Of a stretch of 64,000 bases of DNA, positions 31,445 to 40,768 are shown one piece after another. The stretch lies in contig CACVBU010000817.1 of the NCBI GenBank assembly GCA_902728285.1, positions 372,001-436,000 on the forward strand, in the 5' to 3' direction. The position numbers and the translations under genes were made by a program. The DNA comes from Clytia hemisphaerica. Taxonomy: Eukaryota > Cnidaria > Hydrozoa > Leptothecata > Clytiidae. The notes under the pieces were generated by a model that was not told the DNA's origin, ran no database searches, and saw nothing but the letters and a program-made list of their open reading frames with translations. The first letter of the stretch is position 1; the number at the start of each line of letters is the position of its first letter.

Positions 31445-32369
31445 ATGGATTTCAAGAAAATATTTATTGATAGCTGTGAAGAGTTCAAAGCAAACGTGAA
31501 ATCAAAGGTGAAGGAACACAACAACTTCAGGGTTTCTGCAGAGGATGTGGTAAAGAAAATCCAGAACTATCCCATCCACCGTCAAATTTTTAGTCGTGTT
31601 TTAAAGTTGGTCAAATTAAGACTTTGAGATTGAGTTTGAAGATATTTGGAGATGGTATAATTAGGGTCAACCAGCATAAAGATATTTCAATTGTTGTGCC
31701 CCTTTTTTATGCTACTGTTGCAACGCTGCAACGCAGGACTTAGATCGGGGAGATTTGGTTCTACCAGTATGCAACCTTCTGCCATTTTCTGAGCACACTG
31801 CTGCTGAGGAACAAAATATTCAGGTATTTGTTCCTAGCAGCTGTGATAATGATGAACTCGGGGAAGGAGGCGAAGTCTCCCTCTTTGATCTTCTTCCTGC
31901 GTGCCCAGATGTTCTCCCTGAAAATCGAACACCTGGGTATAGCATCAGCATGTCAAAGGGTGACAATTTCACTAGCGTTAGGGAAGGTCATGGTTTGTTG
32001 GTGGGAGATTTCCTGGTTGTCCGTGGTAAAAACTATAAAATAATGGAGATACAACCAGATGATGGCTGTGCCTCTATTTACCAAAAAGAAGGCTCTCGTA
32101 ACATGGTCTATGTGGATAGATCTTTTGAAAATAACAGTGAAAAACAGCCACTCCGTTTCCGTAAGATGATTTATCTTAGAGGTAAATTAATTTCTGTTTC
32201 TGCTTCAAGTCTGTCAACTTTTCGTGGCATCGCAATCAATTTCAAAGACAGTAGAAATAAAGATTATAATCATGGCGTCATGGAACTGAGTTTTAGCTGC
32301 GCTGTATTCAACTCGCTTGGGTACTACACAAGGAACTTGGCAATTGCGGAGGCTGATATTTTACAGTAA
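31445..32369 (+). CDS. Orphan two-exon gene candidate, function unknown
   Basis: Exon A (ATG 31445, 60 codons) is highly charged: MDFKKIFIDSCEEFKANVKS then KVKEHNNFRVSAEDVVKK. Exon B follows a plausible acceptor (T-rich tract then GCAACGCAG, about 31739) and is open to 32369: DLDRGDLVLPVCNLLPFSEH, CDNDELGEGGEVSLFDLLPA, VGDFLVVRGKNYKIMEIQPD, LRFRKMIYLRGKLISVSASS. The β-rich pattern with 'GDFLVV-x-G' suggests a small barrel or SH3-like fold. I recognise no family. Codon use looks coding-like and exon B is about 210 codons without a stop in AT-rich DNA. The frame relation between A and B is not established. Confidence 0.4.
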
Positions 32370-33890
32370 TCGTGAAATGGGGTAAAATGCAATTGGTGGA
32401 GGACAGTAGATATTCGTAAAAAAATCACCTACATACCATAATGACGCAGTATATTCTGTGCACAAGATTTTCTTTTCTGTTTTCCTCGACAATTGTATTT
32501 TACCAAATTTGACGGCGAAAGTTTTGTTTATATTATGTATATAGATAAGTGCTAAGGACAAGCTAAGGACAAACTTAAGGACAGGCTATTGAATGAAACA
32601 CATATTTTTAAATGGGATTTACTTTGAAAACAGGAAACTTTCATTAATATCTTTCTTCGCCCTTTTGGTTTTCAAATTTTGCATCGTGTGTATTTTAAAT
32701 TGTCATGGTTAAAAATTTATGATAGAAGTTATTGTTTCTCCGGTAATTTTTTTTGATGACTTTTTTCTTATATTACCATGTAAGTGAGACATTCAAGGGA
32801 GGGTAACTTTCAGCAAGATAAGCTATATATAATGACAAGTTTTTCCACTGAGTTGTTTTTCTAGGTCAATAGCTAAATACAGTGTAACTTAATGTTTCAT
32901 TTTGCAGTTGTAGTTTTTTTTAGATTTTTTAGATATTTTTCAGATAGAACAAAAGGTTGCAGCTTATGTTTTTCTAAGTTTGGAACCAGTTTTAAAGTAA
33001 AAACAAGAATGAGTTTTGTTTACCTCTTTTCTTTTACTCAGTTTGTTAATCAATTTTTTAAACTTTGAAAACTTTTATTTTGAATTTTCACTTTTATACT
33101 TTGTTTTCCAACTAAGGCGTTGTCGTGCTAAAAGGTGCTTAGGCGCTTTATCCTATCTGAATTATATAGTGGGGGACTGGAAGTCTGAATATGTTTTCGG
33201 GAATTTTCAATAGGTATTTGAATTTAAACTTTCTATTGCCCCTCTTCACAGAAAGTTTTTAAAACTTTCTTTGTTGAGTACAAGAGAAAGCGACCAATTC
33301 TCTCTATTGATAAATTCCACTCTATACTAAGCCTATTTTTACGATATTTTCAATTTTTAGCAAGAAATATTTTGAGCAAAAAATGACTGAATATCCGAAT
33401 TCTGCATCAAATTTAAAATAGTCCAATTAATATACTTGTTTAATCATGCCCTGGCCACTAAGCGAACTCGCCAGAGTACAGATACTTACTTTATTTATGA
33501 TGAAATATTTTATAAAGATTCATATTTTTGCTTAGTGAAGGTCTGACCCTCGTCATGAAGTATTTTGAGTTTTTTTATTTTACTATATGTAAATTTTGCC
33601 AAATTATGCTTTTTTAAGTGAGATGAGAAAGTAAAATTTGACTGTGAGAAAAATTAAAAAAATAAAATATTTCTTACATGGCAAATTACGCTAGGGAATT
33701 TTGACGGAAGATATTTGAAATGCAGTATTTAAAGGCAATGGAAAAATTGCTTTCTTTGTTAAAATAGACGTAGCGCATCTAAAAAAATACCTCAATGGAA
33801 CCGATTTTAAAATAAATAATTGTAGGAATAAGGTAGAAATAGAAAAAATAACAATATCATAAATAAAAAAATACTATCATTTAATTCAAT
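32370..33890. other. AT-rich stretch without a recognisable gene
   Basis: No exon-like frame, terminal repeat or tandem array seen. It includes the 3' flank of the minus-strand gene that ends at 33891. Confidence 0.4.
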
Positions 33891-34570
33891 TTAATTTTCC
33901 TCGTTTTCTGACTCAGGAAAACTTTCAATTTGGGGCTGTTCTGGGTGGTTAGGACAGTTCTTGTTGTTTTTATTGTGACCTGGAATCTTGCAGACAGAAC
34001 ACTTCTTCTTGTTTTCTGTAAAAATACTCTCTGGGTAGTAGAGCTGCTTAACGCGAAGAACCCTTGTAACTGTGAGGAATCTGTCCTTGCTTAAATTTGT
34101 GCTGTCCATTTCTAATGTTTTGATCAATTTATTGAGATGCTCACCAGCATTACAATTGAAATAGCCGTAGCTCCAGCCAAGTGTTTCCCCATAAAATTTT
34201 ATAATTCTACTCACATGATCACGCAAAATGTGTAAATAAGGTTTTCTTTCTGTACACTTGCCGAGAGAACATCTTTTAAATGCGACAAAAAAAATTTCTG
34301 CGCGTTCTTGAAATGTGCGCACACGGTTCTGATTATATGTTGTGGACCGTATGTCTTTGGCGAGATCACGAAACATCCGATAAAGTTTTATGACAGTTTT
34401 CATTTTCTGAAAACTCTTATCTCCCAATTTTTCGTTTGGCTTTAAAAACATCAAAATAAACTTCTCTATATTCAATTCGAATTGTTTACAGTCCCTGCCA
34501 ATCATCTTCAGAGTTGAACTCCCATCATAGTATTTTTTTTTACTGGATATTCAAAAATTAGTTCAAACAT

Positions 34571-34710
34571 TACCTTAAGGGAATAAATTAATGCGAGAAT
34601 AAATTAATGCGAATGACACCTCAAAAATTTTAAGAATTGCGGGATTAAAAATGCGGATTAGGGCCAAATTTGCATTAATAAATTCCGCATTAATTAATTC
34701 CCTTAAGGTA
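34571..34710. mobile_element. MITE, 140 bp, CCTTAAGG tips (intronic)
   Basis: TACCTTAAGGGAATAAATTA (then ATGCG) at 34571 and its inverted copy (CGCAT then TAATTAATTCCCTTAAGG plus TA) ending at 34710. It is almost wholly palindromic, non-coding, and lies in the intron between exons 4 and 5 of the minus-strand gene. Its first 12 bases equal those of the 377-bp element at 9226-9602, but the interior is unrelated. Confidence 0.8.
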
Positions 34711-35519
34711 ACTATCCTTTTTAAATCTTAAAATTTTTGTTCTTTTCAGTGTTTATTGTGAAGAAAATAGGGGTTCAGTCAATAACTTATACTAATGAGA
34801 AAAATATAACCAACTCTAAAGTTAAATCTGAAATGCCTTAAAACTCAAAATGATCTTAAATATAATTTCATGAAAATATACCTTTTAAAGTAGGAGTTTA
34901 CTTGAAGTGCTAGAAAGTGGCACCCTATTTGACGCAAAGCATCTGGGATGACCTCCTGTTGCTTTCGATCTGTCACCAAATCAAACAACTAATTCCACAG
35001 GTAACGTTGATGGGCCAAGATTAGGTGAAGACCACATGGAACCACAAGAAGCAATTCAAAGCAGTCGAGCAGGGGTTTCGCCTAGAATAAAAATAAATTT
35101 TATTAGGCTAAGGATATCATACAATTTCATGCTCGCTAATTTGTACTAGTAATCACACGTTTTGGAGTACAATTAACGATTAAAATCACAAGTAACAAGG
35201 AGAAAATAGCAATCTGTCTGAATCCGAAGAACGAGGATCAATACAATCACTTTCTCTTTGTTACAAGTTATTTATCGTTAAATTGTACGACAAATCCTGC
35301 GATTCCTGGTTAATCGTCAACGTTTTAAAGCAATGAATAGTCATAAAATTGAAAATGAAAGCAAAAATGCAATTAGTTTGCTTACATATTGACCGTAATG
35401 GCTTTGTTGAAAACTTGTGAAAAGTTTTGTCCCATGATCAGGATGTTCTCCCAAAACATCGATAGCTTGCTCCCCTGAAAATTAAGGCAAGAAGTAATTA
35501 AAAAATTTAGAAAAAAAAT

Positions 35520-35735
35520 TAAAAAATTGCATTTCGCAGGAACTAATTTTTGCTTTTTTCAAAATTAGAACCCGCAAAATACAATTTTTGCTACTTTTAT
35601 TAAAAAAATTGATCCCCTAGGAAAATGAACGAAATCTGTCCAAAAAAGGCAAAACCGTGAAAATTAATTCCCGCAAAATGCGATTTTTTAATTTTTTTTT
35701 TCAACAGCGAAATTTAGTTCCAGCGAAAATTACAG
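35520..35735. repeat. Intronic copy of the GGAACTAATTTTTG repeat family
   Basis: gcaggaactaatttttgctt, aaaattagaacccgcaaaat, gaaaattaattcccgcaaaa and gcgaaatttagttccagcga are repeated words in alternating orientation. They relate to the interior of the 9226-9602 MITE and to 24620-24930. It sits in the intron between exons 2 and 3. Confidence 0.4.
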
Positions 35736-37172
35736 CAGTTTTATTGCTAAAGATAATTGAAAGAAGAACTGAAGTATTTCAAATGTGATAAAATTTATAG
35801 AATTGAGAATTGGCTGAAGTTGAACCTGCAAAAATGATATCTCCAATGGTTTGTTGTCTTTCTTGATACTCTTTCTCTAGCCGCAAACGTTTCTCCTCTT
35901 CACTCTCGTTTTTCTTCACAGGTCTGTCTTTACCCCACTGGTCGATATGCATTTTGCAATAGAAGCACTCATACAGACTCGTGCAAGAGCACTTTCCCAA
36001 AATCTCTTTCACGAAACTGAGATCCGCACACAAGAAAGGAATAACATTAAACTTTTCCCAATTAAATTCAAAACCATTGAAGAGCAGATCTTTTATTTCA
36101 CTGTAGTGGAGTTTTCCATGTATGTCAAGATTTTCTCTCGATTCTGAGCCTCGAAACAATGATGCAATAAACTGACCATACGGTGAAAGGAGTAACTCAG
36201 AATTATTAAGAAATGAAAAAGACATCTGCTCTGTAGGAAATTTGCTTGCAGCTCTGTAATTGTCACCTGTGAGTCTAATAAATAGCGTCTTGAGATTTGG
36301 ATCCAAGTGACCATAAAGAGAACTATTCAACTTTTTAAGTTCATTGAAAAATTTATTTTGCACTTTTGCATCAAAAAATACCATTGTGTTAAACCAAGGC
36401 TTGCTTTTCAAAACAAATTCAATGGTGCTTTTAACATCACAGCCACAAGACATGCATTCATCTTCAGGACAACAACAGTATCCTCTTACAATTGGCCCTA
36501 AATCTAATGCCTGGATGTATTTTTGGGTGCTTTCATGAGAAGGAAGTTCCACACCATGACATTTAAAAATCCTTTTAATGTTATTGTAACCTCTTTGAGA
36601 TAAATCTGAGCGACTCGTTATCAACTCGGCAGAATGAATTTCAGTGAAAATTCTTTTGGGAGGGGCTTTGAGAAGTTTTTTCTCAAGTTTTCGTTTGAAA
36701 ACATCATTATCATCTATTGCATTCTCAACAAGATCTGGTTCCTTCTCCAACAAATAAGACACGTAACCTGAAGAAAAAAAATTACGTAACAAAAATGGTA
36801 CTGGTTACCTGGTTATTATAATTTGGAGGCAGAGTTATTCATATATAATTTTTAACCTCAGTTAATAGGAAAAACCCAAAAGGAAGTTATATACCTGAGG
36901 AATCCCTGCAACAAAAAAACACAATCTAAACATTAGTTTTTTGCATATATACCTGTCTCCTTGTAAGTTACTCTCACATGTCTCAATTAAACGTACAACT
37001 GTACGTTTACTTTTTTCGAGCTGAATTTTCCTGCCTGTATATACCTTATATACCCACCTTTATACTTTTTCCCCTCCTCTATGTTTATTTATTGTGACCT
37101 ATACATCACCCAGTTTTTCAATAATAATGACCAAACAAAATAAAATTCAGTTTTTCCTTTTAGAATACTCAC

Positions 37173-38253
37173 TTTTTATATCTCCAAAGCTTGCATGTTT
37201 GACTACATTGTTAATCTTTTCATTACGATTATCAGCTGACTTTTTCCTTTTAAAATCTTCAGTCGGTCCTGCATTACGGTGCCTTATGCTAACAATATCT
37301 TGAAGTGGCTTGTCCTCGGCAAATCTGTTCTGGTTCAACTTTTCTGGATGACTCAGTGCAGAAAAAACTTCTTTGTAATAAAAACCAAAAAACTCCTGGC
37401 CTGACCAATTCTTTGTCCCAACTGGACCAATATGATTCAAAATCAATGTTACTGTTTTGCTGATGTTCTCTGTTTCTACGACTTGTTTTTCAGTTTCACA
37501 AATGAACAACGGTAGTGTTCCGTTAGCTTTGATCTTACACGTGACCAAAACATGCTTACCTTCTTTTGTTTAAACTCCACGATGAGCGGTATACCCATCA
37601 CGTAAAAGATAACGCACGCCATCTTTATAACGCTCATAAAACGAGGAAAACTCTCCCACAACAACCTTGCCAAAAGTCTGCACTCCTAACCAAGAAAACT
37701 TTTCAGTCATGTGATACTGACTGAACTGAGGAATGGGAGATGAACAATAATTACTTTGACTTTTATCACTGCTAGCATTATGAGATCTGCGCTTTTGACT
37801 AGTTGCTACAGTGTTCAGTAGGATTTCGGAAACATGTTTGCGGTCAAATCCAAAAAACTTTGTTCCTGACCATTTGTGCGGAGTTGGCACTTCCAGTTTT
37901 TGAAGAATATTATTGGCAACAACTGTTGAGTAGAGGACAAATTCTTCACAGTGCTTAGTGGAATCAATGTTGCATTCATTATCAATTCTATAAGCAGCTA
38001 TTGTGAATGTTGGCTTTCCGAGAAAACTTTTTTTCACAGTACAGTCAAGTTTGTAAAGACCTTCTTTTCCTCGCACTACTCTGGCAGCTGTATAACCATC
38101 AAACACTGGGATATTAGCTGCAGTTACAGACCACACTTTAGGAATTTGGCCAGCTCCATCCTTGACAGGAACTCCAATAGAAGTTACTGCTAGCCACATA
38201 ACATGGCCCTTTTCTTTTTGTAAAAATTCCTTGAGTTTTGGGATGCTGTTCAT
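37173..38253 (-). pseudogene. Exon 1 of the transposase-like gene: tandem domain pair
   Basis: The two halves align: DGYTA-[AH]-R, then KEG, a hydrophobic strand, a Thr/Val strand, WSG-x-x-FFGF-x-x-K-x-V. The first copy (about residues 50-160) is open. The second begins at about residue 222 and carries the TAA at 37570-37572 five codons after DGYTAHR. After the stop the frame is unchanged and open to the donor GTGAGT at 37172-37167. Domain function is unknown; position suggests a DNA- or chromatin-binding N-terminus. Confidence 0.55.
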
Positions 38254-39148
38254 TTTCAGATTTTTAAATATATTCTATGATTAGAGAAGAAAAAAATATT
38301 AAAATACCTTCATGGATCTTATAAAGTCGTATATCAAATGCCTACAGAGCATAATAATTATAAAGTGCGAACATTCCAGCAAATCATAAATACAAACAAA
38401 GTCACCTACATTTTCCCGGTCAACACCGCTTAGGCAGCCATTTTGAATTCATTTTCAAAATATTTTCAAATTACCGGCGGAGCGATCCAGAGATCCCGAG
38501 ATCCCTAGAAATCCCCTTTCAGATCGCGCAAAAAACAAAGGAATAATTAGTTAATAAAAGCATGAATTATGTTAATAATTTCTTTAAACCAATCATATAG
38601 AGTAGAGTTTGTTACTATAGCAATAATTGATAAATACGGATAGTTAGAACAGCGGAAAGAGCCGGAAAAAAATAAATATGCAGAAAAATTACGAATCCAA
38701 AGTGACGCGCGCTAAGCAAAGGCGCAATCTCGGTAAATCGCCGTGCTTGATTGGATAGTCAAACTCGATATAATTTTAAAAACACTTTTATTTTATAAAA
38801 TAAAGAAAAGTCTACTTTGCTCGGGATTTTTTCGGTAGCATTTCTCGAACATATACAAATTTACGTCCCGTGTATGCAGATCTTGCCAAAGGATGCGGAA
38901 CGCGCGTTTGAGCTGAGGATCAAATCCTGCGAGGCTTGGCGTACCAACTCTTTCAATGAGATTTGCAAACGAAAATTTACTGTTAATTATAAATTGTATG
39001 AGAATTTTCTCTAAGCAAACAAGAAAGAGCACAGCCAGTTGTTTTAAACATCATATATACGCAAAAATTTCTCTAGCTTGAATTCCCCTTTAGGCACTCA
39101 CTGAGGAAAATCATTTAATCTAAAAAATCTTGAATCATCTCTTTTCAG
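38254..39148. other. Spacer between two divergent genes
   Basis: This separates the minus-strand gene (ATG 38253) from the plus-strand DUF6589 gene (first recognised exon 39149) and so probably holds both promoters. There is a GC-richer block at 38415-38530 and no TATA box I can defend. Short open frames at 38793-39032 have no domain. Confidence 0.3.
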
Positions 39149-39816
39149 ATGAAAAAAGCAATATTTAAATCATGTCACGTCTGCAGGAAAGCCTGTTCAA
39201 TAGAAAGGGATTTAAACTATGTGGATTCAAGAGGAAAGAAATTCAATCCACGTGATGAAATCAACAATCTGTCGCTTAAAATAAGAAATTCAAGCCCATA
39301 TGTATGTGAAGATTGTAAGCGTCTTAAAAGTAGACAAGACAGTAGACTAACTTTTGAAAAAACAGATAAATTATTGAACGAAATAATAAATAACTATCCA
39401 ACAACAACAAATAAACCGGTACAAGATCAGATGTCTTCTCCTATACAAGTACCAAGTGAAAATTTGCGCCCTTCACCTTTTTGCCAATCAAACTCATAAG
39501 AAATTCAAGTCCATATGTATGTGAAGATTGTAAAAAGCGTCTTAAAAGTAGACAAGGCAGTAGACTAACTTTTGAAAAAACAGATAAATTATTGAACGAA
39601 ATAATAAATAACTATCCAACAACAACAAATAAACCAGTACAAGATCAGATGTCTTCTCCTATACAAGTACCAAGTGAAAATTTGCGCCTTCACCTTTTTG
39701 CCAATCAAACTCGGTTACATTACAGAATGACTGCTCTTCAACAGATTATCACCTCTATAGTGCAGCATTCATCGTACACGGTGAGAAAAATGGTATCATT
39801 GTTTAATGTTAGATAA
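39149..39816 (+). pseudogene. DUF6589 gene exon 1: zinc-binding N-terminus with a 215-bp tandem duplication
   Basis: Acceptor CTCTTTTCAG then KSCHVCRKACSIERDLNYVD … SSPYVCEDCK, two C-x2-C pairs forming one zinc site. Bases 39281-39495 are repeated almost exactly at 39496-39712. The 215-bp offset is not a multiple of three, so the first copy runs into TAA at 39497 and the second copy is read in another frame. The two copies differ by one 3-bp indel, one 1-bp indel and a few substitutions, so the duplication is fairly recent. Confidence 0.7.
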
Positions 39817-40092
39817 CAATAACAAACAGATACATGAATTATAAAATTGTGTGCTACTGTAGATATTTTCTTGTCATTGCTTTGATCCTCGAGTTTTAAA
39901 ATTATTCAACATGGCATCGTTTTTACAAAAAGATTTAAAGTCAATTAATTTGAAAGACATGTAGATGCAACTCCTTTTGTTTGTAAAATTTGTAAATAGC
40001 GGCTTACCGGTTTCCTTTCCAGAATTCAATACTCAGACTGAAATCCATTCGCCTTGCTGTTTCACATCGTACTCACTATCGGAAACTTGTCC

Positions 40093-40101
40093 AGTATGGA
40101 A
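40093..40101. repeat. Target-site duplication of the LINE, left copy
   Basis: AGTATGGAA here and again at 43437-43445. Removing the LINE and one copy restores an uninterrupted exon frame (…YRKLVQYGKDHDIPLKRS…), which confirms the insertion boundaries. Confidence 0.8.
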
Positions 40102-40201
40102 CATACATACATACATAGGTGCGTCCGATTCTTCAATTCGGTGACATGACGAAATTTGTTTTCCAGATGTGCCTGTCTGCCATGACTGTTTTTAACTCGT
40201 T

Positions 40202-40768
40202 TTAATTGAGTCCAGTGTCAGATTGGATGACGTCCTTTAGAGTAATGTTTGGGCGTCCTCTTCTTCTAGATTCTTCAGGCGTCCAGAATAACAGTGAACC
40301 CGAGGGTTCATTATGTCGAAAGACGTGACCAGCAAGTGCTAGACGCCTTCTTTTGATGATATTTGATAAATTGGGAATTTGACCATAAAGTTGTTCATTG
40401 GTCAGGTGTGCTCTCCAGGAGACGTTTTTTACTCTTCTCAACATTCGGGTGTATGTCCCATCAATTTTCTTGATCAGGGCTTTTGTCATGGCCCAAGATT
40501 CACATCCGTATAGCAATATTGACTCAACCGTAGATTTGAACAGACGTATCTTTGTCGAAGACTTGATACGCGAGCACCAAACCCTTGTAAGTGAGTTAAG
40601 GGCTCCCCAAGCTTTGGCAATACGCGTGTTGATTTCGCGTGTGGTGTTTGTGTAACCACCAAGGTAGACGAAATCATCAACCTTTTCTATGACGTCTCCG
40701 TTCAATGAATGAATGAATGGTGTTGTTTGATGATGGGTTGATGTGCATAACCTTTGTCTTCCCAGCAT
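40202..40768 (-). CDS. LINE ORF C-terminus, shifted frame
   Basis: It continues the RT protein one frame over: FIHSLNGDVIEKVDDFVYLG, TRVWCSRIKSSTKIRLFKST, SILLYGCESWAMTKALIKKI, DGTYTRMLRRVKNVSWRAHL and RRLALAGHVFRHNEPSG. This is the thumb and C-terminal domain common to RTE-like LINEs. The overlap region is ATTCATTCATTCATT (about 40703-40717), so a one-unit slippage is the likely cause of the shift. Confidence 0.75.
   Translation of the reverse strand: MLGRQRLCTSTHHQTTPFIHSLNGDVIEKVDDFVYLGGYTNTTREINTRIAKAWGALNSLTRVWCSRIKSSTKIRLFKSTVESILLYGCESWAMTKALIKKIDGTYTRMLRRVKNVSWRAHLTNEQLYGQIPNLSNIIKRRRLALAGHVFRHNEPSGSLLFWTPEESRRRGRPNITLKDVIQSDTGLN

Larger units (their letters stand above)
33891..38253 (-). 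pseudogene. Five-exon transposase-like gene with duplicated N-terminal domain, two stop codons
   Basis: Exons, right to left: 38253-37173, 36767-35826, 35474-35386, 35081-34882, 34542-33891. All have GT-AG borders and all phases join. ATG at 38253 (MNSIPKLKEFLQKEKGHVMW). Exon 1 carries two copies of one domain (DGYTAARVVRGKEGLYKLDC … HKWSGTKFFGFDRKHVSEIL, and DGYTAHRGV … NWSGQEFFGFYYKEVFSAL). Exon 2 has CCCPEDECMSCGC, RLTGDNYRAASKFPTEQMSF, LCADLSFVKEILGKCSC and ECFYCKMHIDQWGK. Exon 5 has GYFNCNAGEHLNKLIKTLEM and a zinc knuckle CSVCKIPGHNKNNKNC. Asp in TGDN, Asp in CADL and Glu in AGEH fit a DDE-type triad (inference). Lesions: TAA at 37570-37572 between the repeated domains and TAG at 34989-34991. 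No frameshifts. I know similar sequences from cnidarian and arthropod genomes but no named superfamily. Confidence 0.6.
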
